Notes: generated by a model from the letters alone, not told the origin. DNA of 64,000 nt from Halobaculum sp. XH14 (GCF_032116555.1 NZ_CP134949.1:1984001-2048000); one strand, 5' to 3'. Numbered from the stretch's first letter, positions 16,906-26,167 are shown. Made by a program: numbers and translations.

Positions 16906-17577
16906 GTGACGGTCCTGTTCGACCTGGACGGCACGCTCTGTGTGAGCAACCAGTCCACCGACGCCCTCCTCGATGCGGCCTTCGAAACGGCCGGCGTCGA
17001 GCGGTACTGCGGCCCGAGTGACCTGAGAAGCGCCTCGGAGGTCATCGACCCCGCCGAGTCCGACGTGGCGTTCTACGAGCGCTGTCTCCGCGTCGCCGCC
17101 GAACGCGCCGACGCCGAGCACGCGAACCCGGCCGACGCCCACGCCGTCGCGCGGGCCTACGACGACGCGATCGACCACCGGTCCGTGTCGTTCCGCGACG
17201 GGGCCGCGACGGCCCTCGATGCCGCCATCGACTCCGACCGACGGATCGGGCTGGTGACCAACGGGGCGCGGGAGACCCAGCGGCTGAAGCTCGACTCGCT
17301 CGGCATCGCCGACCGGTTCGAGACCCACGTGTACGCCGACCCCGAACTGGGACTCAAGCCCGACCCGTACCCGTTCGAACTGGCGCTCTCGGACCTGGAG
17401 GCGGAGCCCGCGGGGACGACGTACGTCGGAAACTCGCTCCGGGCGGACGTCGGCGGCGCGAACGCGCTCGGCATGGAGACCGTGTGGACGCCCGTCGGTG
17501 ACGACGACCGCGACCCGGACGATCCGACGCCCGACCACACGCTGTCGTCGCTCGCCGGACTGGCGACGCTGTTGTAA
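16906..17577 (+). CDS. HAD-superfamily hydrolase
   Basis: A 223-aa HAD phosphatase starting at GTG 16906. The motifs are in order: I, VLFDLDGTL; II, IGLVTNGA; III/IV, GLKPDPYPF and YVGNSLRADVGGANALGM. The last has Ser-Leu where many members have Asp (GDSLxxDV), still compatible with metal binding through the remaining Asp. A helical cap lies between motifs I and II, so it is subfamily IA. It is probably a phosphomonoesterase for a small sugar or nucleotide substrate. It sits between shikimate genes but has no demonstrated link to them. Confidence 0.88.
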   Translation: MTVLFDLDGTLCVSNQSTDALLDAAFETAGVERYCGPSDLRSASEVIDPAESDVAFYERCLRVAAERADAEHANPADAHAVARAYDDAIDHRSVSFRDGAATALDAAIDSDRRIGLVTNGARETQRLKLDSLGIADRFETHVYADPELGLKPDPYPFELALSDLEAEPAGTTYVGNSLRADVGGANALGMETVWTPVGDDDRDPDDPTPDHTLSSLAGLATLL

Positions 17578-17686
17578 CACGAGGACCGCTCGACGGGAAG
17601 ACGAAAAACTGATTCCCGATCCGTTTTGCGCGACCGCCATCGGCCCGACTGCCGACGGTCCGACCGACTGCCGCTTTCCCGGCCGA

Positions 17687-18472
17687 CTACAGTCCCGCGG
17701 CCGAGAGCGCGTTCTCCACGTCGGCGTCCTCGTGGACGACAGCCGAGACTGCCGAGGTGATCGCTTCGGGGTCGTCGTGCTGGAAGATGGAGCGGCCCAT
17801 CGAGACGCCGGCCGCGCCCCCGTCCATCGCGCCCCGGACCATCTCCACCGTCTCGCGGTCGGTGCCCTTGCTCCCGCCGGCGATGACGACCGGCAGGCGC
17901 GTCGACTCGACGACGTGCCGGAAGCCGTCGCCGTCGCCCGAGTAGCCCGTCTTCACCACGTCGGCGTCGAGTTCCTCGGCCAGTCGGACCGCGTGGCCCA
18001 GCGCCTCCGGGTCGTCCCCCTCGACGCCCGGGCCGCGGGCGTACGCCATCGCCAGCACCGGCATCCCGTAGTCGGCCGCGTCCTCCGTGAGCCGTGCGAG
18101 GTGTTCGATCTGACCGGGTTCGTACGTCGAACCGACGTTGATGTGCATCGAGACGGCGTCCGCGCCGGCGCGGATGGCCCCCTTCACGGTGCCCGTCGGT
18201 CGCTTGTCGTTCTCGTCGGGGCCGATGGTCGTCGAGGCGTTCAGGTGGGCGATGTAGCCCGCACCGTTCGTGTTGCCGTGGACGCGCTCGGCGATGCCAC
18301 GCTGGGTGAGCACCGCGTCCGCGCCCCCGCGGGTCACCCCGTCGATGGTCGCTTCGATGTCCTTGAGCCCCTTCACGGCACCCATCGTGATGCCGTGGTC
18401 CATCGGAACGATGAGGAACCGATCCGCCGTCGAAATCCTGTCGAGTCGTGCGTCGAGTCCCGGGAACGTCAT
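17687..18472 (-). CDS. 2-amino-3,7-dideoxy-D-threo-hept-6-ulosonate synthase (ADTHS)
   Basis: A class I (Schiff-base) aldolase-fold enzyme of 261 aa that condenses an aldehyde donor with aspartate semialdehyde in the archaeal route to 3-dehydroquinate. FLIVPMDHGITMG, the catalytic-Lys segment DVVKTGYSGD and VVIAGGSKGTD are family signatures. It shares ancestry with FBP aldolase class I. The position next to trpA and close to aroB' argues for ADTHS rather than glycolytic aldolase. A TATA-like GATTTACG (complement of 18501-18508) allows its own near-leaderless transcript, besides read-through from trpCBA 49 nt upstream. Confidence 0.85.
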   Translation of the reverse strand: MTFPGLDARLDRISTADRFLIVPMDHGITMGAVKGLKDIEATIDGVTRGGADAVLTQRGIAERVHGNTNGAGYIAHLNASTTIGPDENDKRPTGTVKGAIRAGADAVSMHINVGSTYEPGQIEHLARLTEDAADYGMPVLAMAYARGPGVEGDDPEALGHAVRLAEELDADVVKTGYSGDGDGFRHVVESTRLPVVIAGGSKGTDRETVEMVRGAMDGGAAGVSMGRSIFQHDDPEAITSAVSAVVHEDADVENALSAAGL

Positions 18473-18521
18473 CTGAGTGTGCTATCCTCTTCCAAGGGCG
18501 CGTAAATCGTTTGCGAACGGG

Positions 18522-19376
18522 TCATTCTGATTCGCCTTCCGGTTCCGGCGCTCTTTGCTCGAAGCCTCGCTCGGCTCCGGCCGACAGCTCCGCGGCGAGC
18601 GATTCGAGCCGGTCGGCCACCGCGCCGGTCGGGTCGTCGTTCTCGACCCCCTCGGCGACGATATCGACGAGCGCGGAGCCGACGATGACGCCGTCCGCGC
18701 CCGCCTCGACGACCGTCGCCGCCTGCTCGCCCGAGGAGATACCGAACCCGACTGCCTTGGGCAGATCGACGTCCGAGAGCCTGTCGATCGACGCCGCGGT
18801 CTGCCCGGATACGGACGCCTGAGCGCCGGTGACGCCGAGCCGCGCCTGGACGTAGAGGTAGCCCGAGGAGACGGACACCAGTTTCTCCAGCCGGTCCTCG
18901 TCGGTCGTCGGCGCGACGATCGCGATCAGGTCGAGGCCGAACTCGTCGCACGCCGCCCGCAGCGGCCCGGCCTCCTCGGCCGGGAGGTCCGGCACCACGA
19001 ACCCTGAGAGGCCAACCTCGGCCGCCCGCTCGACGAACGGGCGCGGTCCCTGTTCGGTCCCGTACTGGTACACCAGATTGTAGTACGTCATACAGACGAG
19101 CGGCACGTCCACGTCGAGGTCCGCGACGAACTCGAAGAACCGGTCGGGCGTCATGCCCGCCTCGAGCGAGCGGACGACCGCCTCCTGGATCGTCGGCCCC
19201 TCCGCGATCGGCTCCGAGAACGGCAGGCCGAGTTCGATGGCGTCGGCACCGCCGCGTTCCAGCGCCTCGACGTGTGTCAGCGACGACTCGTAGTCCGGGT
19301 CGCCGACCGCGAGGTACGGGACGAACGCCGGGCCGTCGGCGAACGCCGAGGAGAGGTCACCGTCGGACACGGTCAC
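18522..19376 (-). CDS. trpA: Tryptophan synthase alpha subunit
   Basis: Cleaves indole-3-glycerol phosphate to indole, which is passed to TrpB. It has 284 aa from GTG 19376; that GTG overlaps the trpB stop as GTGA. Motifs: [37 protein letters not shown] with the catalytic Glu, the loop [11 protein letters not shown] with the catalytic Asp, and [11 protein letters not shown]. Upstream codons open in the same frame through trpB are a shadow. The C terminus is acidic. It belongs to the operon trpC-trpB-trpA. Confidence 0.96.
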   Translation of the reverse strand: MTVSDGDLSSAFADGPAFVPYLAVGDPDYESSLTHVEALERGGADAIELGLPFSEPIAEGPTIQEAVVRSLEAGMTPDRFFEFVADLDVDVPLVCMTYYNLVYQYGTEQGPRPFVERAAEVGLSGFVVPDLPAEEAGPLRAACDEFGLDLIAIVAPTTDEDRLEKLVSVSSGYLYVQARLGVTGAQASVSGQTAASIDRLSDVDLPKAVGFGISSGEQAATVVEAGADGVIVGSALVDIVAEGVENDDPTGAVADRLESLAAELSAGAERGFEQRAPEPEGESE

Positions 19377-20629
19377 AGTCCCCCCTCGAACACGCTCATG
19401 TCCGGCGCGTTCGGCACGTCCCGCTCTGCGGTCTCCTCGATGACCGACTCGAGGTCCTTGTCGCCGCGCCCGGAGACGTTCACGATCACCACCCCACCGA
19501 GGTCCGCGTGGTGCTCGTGCAGGTAGCCGAACGCGTGGGCGGTCTCCAGGGCGGGGATGATGCCCTCCTCCTGGGAGAGGCGGTGGAACGCCTCGAGGGC
19601 CGCGTCGTCGTCGACGCTGACCGGCGTGACCCTGCCCTCGTCGACGAGGTGGGCGAGTTCCGGACCGACGCCGGCGTAATCGAGCCCCGAGGAGATGGAG
19701 TGGGACTCGACGATCTGGCCGTGTCGGTCCTGCAGGAGCTTGGTGCGCGCGCCGTGGAGCACGCCCTCCGACCCGATCGAGAGCGACGCCGAGTTGGGCG
19801 CGACGCCCGCCGCCTCGTCCACGTCGAGCGAGGACCCGCCGGCCTCGACGGCGTACATATCCACCCCGTCGTCGCCGACGAAGCGGTGGAACGCGCCCAT
19901 CGTGTTCGAGCCGCCACCGGCGCAGGCGAGGACGGCGTCCGGGAGCCCTCCTGCCCCTTCCCGGACCTGCGCGCGCGCCTCCTCGGAGATGACCGCCTGG
20001 AAGTCCCGGACCATGCTCGGGAACGGGTGGGGGCCGACGACCGAGCCGATGACGTAGTGGGTGTCTTCGACGTTGCTCGCCCAGTCGCGCATCGTCTCGG
20101 AGATGGCCTCCTTCAGCGTCCCGCGGCCGGTCGTGACCGGCGTCACCTCCGCGTCGTTGAGCTTCATCCGGAACACGTTCGGCCGCTGCCGGTTGATGTC
20201 TCGCTCGCCCATGTACACCTCGCAGGGCATCCCGAGGTGGGCGGCCGCCATCGCCGTCGCGGTGCCGTGCTGGCCCGCGCCCGTCTCCGCGACGATTCGC
20301 TCCTTGCCCATGTACTTCGCCAGCAGCACCTGCCCGAGCGCGTTGTTCAACTTGTGCGCCCCGCCGTGGACGAGGTCCTCGCGCTTGAGATACACCTCGG
20401 TGTCGTACCGCTCGGAGAGCCGTTCGGCGCGCTGGAGCGGCGTCGGCCTGCCGCCGAAGTCCCGGAGTCGACGCCGGAACTCGTCCAGAAACCCGTCCTC
20501 GTTCCCCAGGACGTACCGCTCGTACGCGTCGGTCAACTCCTCGATGGCCGGCATCAGCGCCTCGGGGACGTACTGACCGCCGTACCCCCCGAAACTGCCG
20601 TCGCCCGAACGGGATTCGCTCCCCGTCAT
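19373..20629 (-). CDS. trpB: Tryptophan synthase beta subunit
   Basis: PLP enzyme that joins indole and serine to tryptophan. 418 aa. It begins with [18 protein letters not shown], has the PLP-lysine motif [18 protein letters not shown], the [10 protein letters not shown] loop (the Glu that activates indole) and the glycine-rich phosphate loop [12 protein letters not shown]. This is TrpB1 type, which forms the alpha2-beta2 complex with TrpA. Its ATG overlaps the trpC stop (ATGA) and its stop overlaps the trpA start, so translation is coupled along the operon. Confidence 0.97.
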   Translation of the reverse strand: MTGSESRSGDGSFGGYGGQYVPEALMPAIEELTDAYERYVLGNEDGFLDEFRRRLRDFGGRPTPLQRAERLSERYDTEVYLKREDLVHGGAHKLNNALGQVLLAKYMGKERIVAETGAGQHGTATAMAAAHLGMPCEVYMGERDINRQRPNVFRMKLNDAEVTPVTTGRGTLKEAISETMRDWASNVEDTHYVIGSVVGPHPFPSMVRDFQAVISEEARAQVREGAGGLPDAVLACAGGGSNTMGAFHRFVGDDGVDMYAVEAGGSSLDVDEAAGVAPNSASLSIGSEGVLHGARTKLLQDRHGQIVESHSISSGLDYAGVGPELAHLVDEGRVTPVSVDDDAALEAFHRLSQEEGIIPALETAHAFGYLHEHHADLGGVVIVNVSGRGDKDLESVIEETAERDVPNAPDMSVFEGGL

Positions 20630-21474
20630 GGCTCCCCCTCGGCTTCCGCACGGGTAAAGCGGCGGGTGTTCTCGCGGACGTCCGCGGTCCCCTCGCTCGG
20701 GCGCTCCCCCTTCCCGTCGTCGTCGCTCGCCTCATCGTCCCCGAACTCGCCGGCCGCGTCCACGATGGCCGACCCGACGAGCAGACCGTCCGCGCCAGCC
20801 GCGCGCATCCGCCGGGCGTCCGAGGGCGTGGTGATGCCCGACTCCGCGACGAGCGTCACGTCGTCGGGGACGTCGGGCGCGACCGACTCGAACGTCGAGA
20901 GGTCGACTTCGAGGGCCGCGAGGTCGCGGTTGTTGACGCCGATCAGGTCGGCGTCGGCCTCCAGGGCCAGGGCGAGTTCGTCGGCGTCGTGGACCTCCAC
21001 GAGCGGCCGGAACCCGCGCTCGCGGGCCGCCGAGACGAGGTCGGGCAGGTCCGCACCGACGAAGCGCGCGATGAGGAGGACGACGTCCGCCGCCACGGCG
21101 TCGAGGTGGGCCTCCTCGAGGAGAAAGTCCTTCCGCAGGATGGGGACGTCCACGGCGTTCCGAACCCGTTCGAGCGTCACCGTGCTCCCCCCGAAGTGCT
21201 CGGGTTCCGTGAGAACCGACACGGCGGCCGCGCCGCCCGCGACCATCGCCTCGGCGAGTTCGACCGGGTCGTCGGTCCGCTCGCCGTCGGTCGTCGGGCT
21301 TGTCGGCTTCACCTCGGCGATGACCGGGACGCGGCCGTCGGCCTCGGCGGCGGCGAACGCGTCCTCGAGCGGGCGCGCCTCGACCGCCAGGCGCTCGTTG
21401 CCGCCCGAGCGCTCGGCGGCGGTCGCGAGGATGGACCGCACCGCCGGCGCGAGCCCGTCGTTCGTAGTGTTCAT
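20626..21474 (-). CDS. trpC: Indole-3-glycerol phosphate synthase
   Basis: Converts CdRP to indole-3-glycerol phosphate. 282 aa with [12 protein letters not shown] (catalytic Lys), [25 protein letters not shown] and [12 protein letters not shown] in order. The last 40 or so residues ([20 protein letters not shown] and following) are an acidic extension beyond the usual barrel. It is the first gene of the trp operon, with the start at ATG 21474 about 26 nt from the TATA element. trpD, trpE and trpG are not in this window. Confidence 0.95.
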   Translation of the reverse strand: MNTTNDGLAPAVRSILATAAERSGGNERLAVEARPLEDAFAAAEADGRVPVIAEVKPTSPTTDGERTDDPVELAEAMVAGGAAAVSVLTEPEHFGGSTVTLERVRNAVDVPILRKDFLLEEAHLDAVAADVVLLIARFVGADLPDLVSAARERGFRPLVEVHDADELALALEADADLIGVNNRDLAALEVDLSTFESVAPDVPDDVTLVAESGITTPSDARRMRAAGADGLLVGSAIVDAAGEFGDDEASDDDGKGERPSEGTADVRENTRRFTRAEAEGEP

Positions 21475-21475
21475 C

Positions 21476-21508
21476 TATGTACACCGATGGATGTATTCGT
21501 ACATAAGG
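21476..21508 (-). promoter_or_regulatory. trp operon promoter with inverted repeat and TGTACA box
   Basis: The TATA element on the minus strand is CCTTATGTAC (21499-21508). TATGTAC (21476-21482) and GTACATA (21499-21505) form a perfect inverted repeat, one arm on the TATA box and the other at the predicted transcription start. The palindrome TGTACA is at 21478-21483. Such a layout would let a bound protein block TBP/TFB or initiation. Confidence 0.6.
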
Positions 21509-21623
21509 ATTGCGTCGCGCGGCCGCGACGTGCGTCGTCGGCGGTCGCCGCCCACTCTCTCACTGAGGTCGTCGGTCGCTACGGTGCCACTGGATTGAAA
21601 CGCCGCCGAATCGACGGTCACGT

Positions 21624-22085
21624 ATGGACGACACCGACACCGGCGTGTACGCACGCGAGTCGGACCGGCTGGGCCGGGCGGTCGAACTCGGCGTGGCCGG
21701 CGGACGGGCCCTCTCGGTCTCGTTTCCCGAATCCCTGCCGCCGGACGCCGGCTCGGACCATCCGACGCTCGACCGGCTGTTCGCGTACCTCGATGGCGAG
21801 GAGGACTCGTTCTCGGACGTGACGCTCGCCATCACCGTCCCCACCGAGCAGCGCCGCGTGCTCGACGCCGTGGGGAACGTCCCCTACGGCGACACGGTCA
21901 CGCTCGAGCTCGTCGTTCGGATGACGTCGGGGCTGGACCACGAGGCCGATGCCGACCTGGAGACGGCGCGGGAGGCGCTCCGGGCGAACCCGGTTCCGAT
22001 CTTCGTACCGGACCACCGGGTGACGGACGCGACGGGGGCGACGCCGCCGGACGTGGCGGAGACGCTCCGCGGGATCGAGTCCTGA
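21624..22085 (+). CDS. Ogt/MGMT-family protein lacking the catalytic cysteine
   Basis: A 153-aa protein with the alkyltransferase (Ogt) C-terminal domain layout: VPTEQRRVLDAVGNVPYGDTV (helix plus turn before the DNA-binding helix) and NPVPIFVPDHRVTD. The last aligns with the NPVPIxIPCHRV active site, but the cysteine codon is GAC, giving Asp. The helix-turn-helix part (LELVVRMTSGLD) is also divergent. A real alkyltransferase cannot work without Cys, so this is more like the alkyltransferase-like (ATL) DNA-damage sensors, although those carry Trp or Ala. It is divergent from trpC. Family call from motif alignment by eye. Confidence 0.7.
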   Translation: MDDTDTGVYARESDRLGRAVELGVAGGRALSVSFPESLPPDAGSDHPTLDRLFAYLDGEEDSFSDVTLAITVPTEQRRVLDAVGNVPYGDTVTLELVVRMTSGLDHEADADLETAREALRANPVPIFVPDHRVTDATGATPPDVAETLRGIES

Positions 22086-22142
22086 CCGACGAGCAGCGCC
22101 GATCGCCGGTTCGGAATCGGCGACCGGGAGGCGGGCCAGTCG

Positions 22143-22562
22143 CTACGAGTAGTCCGCCTGTTCGACCTCGGTCGTCTCGAAGCCGGACTCCTGCCAGGCC
22201 GTGAATCCGCCCTCGACGTGGGCGACGTCCTCGAACCCCATCTCGTCCAGCACTTTCGCCGCGAGCGCCGAGCGACCGCCCTCGTTGCAGTAACAGACGA
22301 ACCGGCGGTCCGTCTCGAAGTAGTCCCGGTAGTACTCCGTCTCCGGATCGGCCCAGAACTCCAGCATCCCGCGCGGCGCGTGGGTGTCCCCCGGGACTGC
22401 GCCCTCCAGCCAGCGCTCCCGGACGTCGCGCACGTCGAGGAAGATGGTCCGCCCGTCCTCGTCCCACTCCTCCCGCGCGTCTTCGACGGCGAGCACCTCC
22501 ACGTCACCGTCGGCCTCGGCCTCGGCTGCCATGTCCCAGGCGTGCTTGCGAACGTCTCCCAT
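22143..22562 (-). CDS. Rhodanese-domain protein
   Basis: A 139-aa single rhodanese domain. RTIFLDVRDVRERWLEGAVPG is the N-terminal signature, and the active-site loop CYCNEGGRSALAA carries the nucleophilic Cys. The end GFEDVAHVEGGFTAWQESGFE is typical. It is a likely sulfurtransferase acting in sulfur transfer or persulfide handling in the cytoplasm. The start at ATG 22562 is the best match; earlier in-frame codons give a basic extension. It is preceded on the same strand by a small membrane protein gene (31 nt away). Confidence 0.88.
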   Translation of the reverse strand: MGDVRKHAWDMAAEAEADGDVEVLAVEDAREEWDEDGRTIFLDVRDVRERWLEGAVPGDTHAPRGMLEFWADPETEYYRDYFETDRRFVCYCNEGGRSALAAKVLDEMGFEDVAHVEGGFTAWQESGFETTEVEQADYS

Positions 22563-22593
22563 GCGCGAACCGAACGGGGCGCCGGCAAAATAG

Positions 22594-22938
22594 CTACCGG
22601 CGGTGGGGTCGGGACGGACGGTCATTCCAGCGGCGCGCCCCGGCGACGACGAACCCCGCCGCCAGCACGGCACCGCCGGCCGTCGTCAGCGCCGGGACGC
22701 CCACGGGGCCGGCCGCGATCCCGAGCGCGGCCGCGACGACGAACAGCGTCGCGGCAACCTGGTCCGCGTCGATCACGAGAAACACCGCCGCGAGCGCGAG
22801 CGCGAGCCACGGGAGCGCGCTGGCGAACGCCGCGCTCGTGAGGCTGACCTCGTCGGTCACCGCGACCGCGACCGCGAAGAGGACGCCCATCGCGGCGAAC
22901 AGCACCGTCCGCCGGTCCGGCGCAATCCGTGTGGCCAT
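22594..22938 (-). CDS. Small membrane protein, hypothetical
   Basis: A 114-aa protein from ATG 22938 (an alternative ATG at 22950 adds four residues). It has four hydrophobic segments: TVLFAAMGVLFAVAVAVTD, ALPWLALALAAVFLVID, AATLFVVAAALGIAA and AGGAVLAAGFVVAGA. The C terminus is basic (RRWNDRPSRPHRR), so it is probably cytoplasmic. No family recognised. It lies between the CPBP protease and rhodanese genes on the same strand, with 43 and 31 nt gaps. Confidence 0.65.
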   Translation of the reverse strand: MATRIAPDRRTVLFAAMGVLFAVAVAVTDEVSLTSAAFASALPWLALALAAVFLVIDADQVAATLFVVAAALGIAAGPVGVPALTTAGGAVLAAGFVVAGARRWNDRPSRPHRR

Positions 22939-22981
22939 TGCCACCCCCACACTGGACCGTCACAAAAGCGTTTGGAGCGCG

Positions 22982-23932
22982 TCAGACGCCCGGCGTCCGT
23001 CCCTCGTGGACGAGGAACTCCAGCGCGTTCACGAGGTAGTGTGCGACGACCACGACGAGGAGGCTCCCGGTCGCCACGAACGCGACCGCGAGAACGGCTC
23101 CCAGCGTCCCCGTCACGAGCATCCCGGCCCGCCCCTGCGCGCCGTGCCCGACCGCGAACGCGACCGACGAGCCGGCGATCAGGAGCCAGGCCGGGAGACC
23201 GAACCCCGCGCCGAGCACCCCGACGAGCGCGGCCCGGAACAGGAACTCCTCGAACAGCGCGACGAGCGGCAGCACGCCCGCCAGCAACAGCACCCACCCG
23301 CCGGGCGTGTCCGGGGCGAGCAGTTCCCGGAGCCGTTCGCCGCCGTCGACGCCGAACCGTGCGCCGACGCGACCCGCGAGTTCGTTCGCGACCCACAACA
23401 GGAGCCCGAGACCGAGGCCGATCCCGAGCAGTTTCGGCGTCGCGACCGGATCGAGTCCGAGCGCGGAGAGGGGGATCTCTGCCCACCAGGCGCCGATGAC
23501 GAGGACGAGTCCGAACAGCCCCTGCGAGAGCGCGACGTTGGCCAGCAACGCCGGCTGCGGGAGGTCGGCGAGTTCTGGCCGGGTCGGGCCCGGGGGGTGA
23601 CTCGTGTCCTCACTGCCGGGCGCGTCGAGGACGTTTTGCGCGTCTGCCGACCGCGGTCCGGCGGGACCACTCTGCTCCTCGGACGGCCGTGACTCCCGCG
23701 TGACCGCCCTCTCGTCGGGGCCCCATCGCCACTCCTCGGCGAAGAAGTCCGATTTCGGGTTCCGGTTCCGGTTCGAGTCGGGAGCCGATCCTGTCGAGTG
23801 CGCGTCGCCGGACCGATCCGACCCGACGTCGGCGGTCCCGCCGCCGACCGCTTCCTGGGTGAGTCGCGCGAGAACGAGTAACAGCAGGAGGACGACGCCC
23901 GTCAGCCCCGCGAACGTCGTCCACTCGGGCAC
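22982..23932 (-). CDS. CPBP-family intramembrane metalloprotease
   Basis: A 316-aa protein starting at GTG 23932. One N-terminal helix and a polar acidic segment (about 30-125) precede a multi-helix domain with the CPBP/Abi signature: EEFLFRAALVG (first motif, Glu-Glu and Arg), SVAFAVGHGAQG (second His motif) and VVVAHYLVNALEF (third His motif). These residues bind zinc in the Rce1-like fold. It follows lonB by 6 nt, so both membrane proteases are very probably cotranscribed. Substrates are unknown. Confidence 0.85.
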   Translation of the reverse strand: MPEWTTFAGLTGVVLLLLLVLARLTQEAVGGGTADVGSDRSGDAHSTGSAPDSNRNRNPKSDFFAEEWRWGPDERAVTRESRPSEEQSGPAGPRSADAQNVLDAPGSEDTSHPPGPTRPELADLPQPALLANVALSQGLFGLVLVIGAWWAEIPLSALGLDPVATPKLLGIGLGLGLLLWVANELAGRVGARFGVDGGERLRELLAPDTPGGWVLLLAGVLPLVALFEEFLFRAALVGVLGAGFGLPAWLLIAGSSVAFAVGHGAQGRAGMLVTGTLGAVLAVAFVATGSLLVVVVAHYLVNALEFLVHEGRTPGV

Positions 23933-23938
23933 CGCTCG

Positions 23939-26032
23939 TTACTGCGGGCTGGGACTGGACGGGCCGCGGGTGCCCTGCCCTTCGCCGGCCTTCTCCAGCG
24001 CGGAGCCGGTGATGTTCTTCAGGCGGTCGACGAGCGAGTCCTTCTCGGGTTCGCCCTCCAGGGCGACCTCGAGCACCTCGGAGATGTGCGAGACCGGGAT
24101 GATCTCGACCATCTCCTCGTACTCCTCCTCGATCATCACGTCCTGCTCGTTCGCCTTCGGGATGATGACCGTGTCACAGCCGGACTTGGCGGCCGCCTCG
24201 ATCTTGTGGGTCACGCCGCCGACCGGGAGCACGTCGCCCCGGACCGACAGCGAGCCCGTCATGGCGAGGCTCTGGTCGACGCCGACGTTCTCCAGCGCGG
24301 AGATGACCGCGGTGGCGACCGTGATCGACGCGGAGTCACCGTCGACGCCCTGCTGGCCGGTCTGGACGAACTGGATGTGGATGTCCTTCTCGGTGATGTC
24401 CTCGTCGGAGAACTTCTTGATGATCGCCGAGACGTTCTGGACGGCCTCCTCGGCCATGTCCTGGAGCTGCCCGGTGGCGATGACCTGGCCGGGCCCCTGC
24501 GAGGGGGTCACCTCGGCCATGACGGGGAGCATGATACCCGAGTCCTCGCCCATGACGGCGAGTCCGTTGACCCGGCCGATCTGGAACCCCTCGGAGACCT
24601 GCAGTTCGTAGTCCTTCCGGCGCTCGATGTAGTCGTCCGCGAGCTGCTGTTCGATGGAGCGGCTGCGCCCCTTCGCCTGCAGCACGTGCTCGCGGGTGAC
24701 GACGTCGGCGTCCTCGCCGCGGGCGATGTCGCCCGAGACGCGGACGAGGCCGCCGAGGTTCCGCATCTTCAGCGTGAGGTGGTCCTTCCGGCCGGCGCGG
24801 CGACGCGCCTCCAGGATGACCTCCTCGACGGCCTCCCGGTCGAACTCCGGCAGGCGGCCGTCCTTGGCGACCTCCTGGGCCACGAAGCGGGCGTACTTCC
24901 GGCGCATCTCCGGGGTGTCCTCGATGGTGTCGTCCATGTACACCTCGTAGCCGTACCCCTTGATGCGCGAGCGGAGCGCGGGGTGCATGTTCTCCATCGC
25001 GTCGAGGTTGCCCGCCGCGACCATGACGAAGTCCGTCGGGACGGGTTCGGTCTGGACCATGGCGCCCGAGGAGCGCTCGGACTGGCCCGTGATGGAGAAC
25101 GCGCCCTCCTGGATCGCGGTCATCAGCTTCTGCTGGGACCGGATGTCGAGGGTGTTGATCTCGTCGACGAACAGCACGCCCTTGTTCGACTTGTGGATGG
25201 CGCCGGCCTCGACGCGGTCGTGGCTCGGCGTCTCCATCCCGCCCGACTGGAACGGGTCGTGGCGGACGTCGCCCAGCAGCGCGCCGGCGTGGGCGCCGGT
25301 CGCGTCCTCGAAGGGCGCGGTCTTCGTGTCCGCGTTGTTCACCAGCAGGTTCGGGATCATCGCGTCGGAGCCGCGCGAACTGTAGCGGAACGCGAGGTAG
25401 ATGATCCCGGCGGCGATGATGCCGATGAGGATGTTCCCGATGGCCAGCAGCGCGTAGCCGAGCACCACCGCGATGATGATCCACATGAGGAACGTCCGCA
25501 TCTGGTTTCGCTTGCGGGCCTCCTCCTTGTGGGCCTCCACGATCTGTTCACCTTTGCCCGCCGGGACCGTCCGGACCTTCGGGTTGTTCCCGTCGTCCGG
25601 GTTGTGGTAGACGAGGACGTCCTGGAGCTCCTCGGGCGGGAGGAGTTCCGACATCGCCTTGGCCAGCATCGACTTGCCCGTCCCGGGCGAGCCGATCATC
25701 ATCACGTGCCGACGCTGTTTGGCCGCTTTCATCACCACGTCGCGGGCGTGTTCCTGCCCGATGACCTGGTCCACGAGACGGTCGGGGACTCTGATCTCGC
25801 CGGTCGAGTCGATGACGAGGCCGCCCAGCAGGTCGTCCTCGGACTCCTCGTCGATCTCGGCTTCGATCTCGACGTCGCTGCCGAGGTCCTCGATGGATCC
25901 CTCCTCCTCGGAGGGCCGGTCGGGATCCTCGAACGGCCCGTCACCCGTCGTCCCGTTAGACCCGGGATCGTCGACGACTGGCGCGTCCTCCGCGGGCACG
26001 CCGCCGCGACTGTCGTTCGAATCGTTACTCAT
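23939..26032 (-). CDS. lonB: Archaeal membrane-bound Lon protease (LonB)
   Basis: ATP-dependent protease anchored at the membrane. 697 aa from ATG 26032. An acidic N terminus leads to the AAA+ module: Walker A GSPGTGKS at about 113-121 and a Walker B-like GVLFVDEINTL. Between them lies a two-helix membrane insertion (about 170-225, MWIIIAVVLGYALLAIGNIL and the next helix), the LonB hallmark. The C-terminal protease domain has the catalytic Ser in GDSASITVATAV (about 563) and the Lys in VTHKIEAAAKSG (about 607). In Haloferax volcanii LonB is essential and degrades phytoene synthase, which controls carotenoids. A TATA box (complement of 26069-26078) gives a leader of about 14 nt. Confidence 0.96.
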   Translation of the reverse strand: MSNDSNDSRGGVPAEDAPVVDDPGSNGTTGDGPFEDPDRPSEEEGSIEDLGSDVEIEAEIDEESEDDLLGGLVIDSTGEIRVPDRLVDQVIGQEHARDVVMKAAKQRRHVMMIGSPGTGKSMLAKAMSELLPPEELQDVLVYHNPDDGNNPKVRTVPAGKGEQIVEAHKEEARKRNQMRTFLMWIIIAVVLGYALLAIGNILIGIIAAGIIYLAFRYSSRGSDAMIPNLLVNNADTKTAPFEDATGAHAGALLGDVRHDPFQSGGMETPSHDRVEAGAIHKSNKGVLFVDEINTLDIRSQQKLMTAIQEGAFSITGQSERSSGAMVQTEPVPTDFVMVAAGNLDAMENMHPALRSRIKGYGYEVYMDDTIEDTPEMRRKYARFVAQEVAKDGRLPEFDREAVEEVILEARRRAGRKDHLTLKMRNLGGLVRVSGDIARGEDADVVTREHVLQAKGRSRSIEQQLADDYIERRKDYELQVSEGFQIGRVNGLAVMGEDSGIMLPVMAEVTPSQGPGQVIATGQLQDMAEEAVQNVSAIIKKFSDEDITEKDIHIQFVQTGQQGVDGDSASITVATAVISALENVGVDQSLAMTGSLSVRGDVLPVGGVTHKIEAAAKSGCDTVIIPKANEQDVMIEEEYEEMVEIIPVSHISEVLEVALEGEPEKDSLVDRLKNITGSALEKAGEGQGTRGPSSPSPQ

Positions 26033-26068
26033 AGAATCGTTGCTACCCGATTCGAGGGCCCGTGAACT

Positions 26069-26078
26069 GATATACTTT
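26069..26078 (-). promoter_or_regulatory. TATA box of lonB
   Basis: AAAGTATATC on the minus strand, about 40 nt before the lonB ATG. Confidence 0.55.
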
Positions 26079-26167
26079 CTCCCCTTACGTGACGTCAGCA
26101 ACCGGAGCCAGACGCACCGTAGTCGGCTCGATACGGCCGTTTTCCTGATTCGAGGCGTCTCGCCGGG

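Noticed and set aside
17687-18472. Glycolytic class I fructose-bisphosphate aldolase
   Set aside because: Same fold, but adjacency to trpA and to DHQ synthase II favours ADTH synthase; the alternative cannot be fully excluded without comparison of active-site residues.
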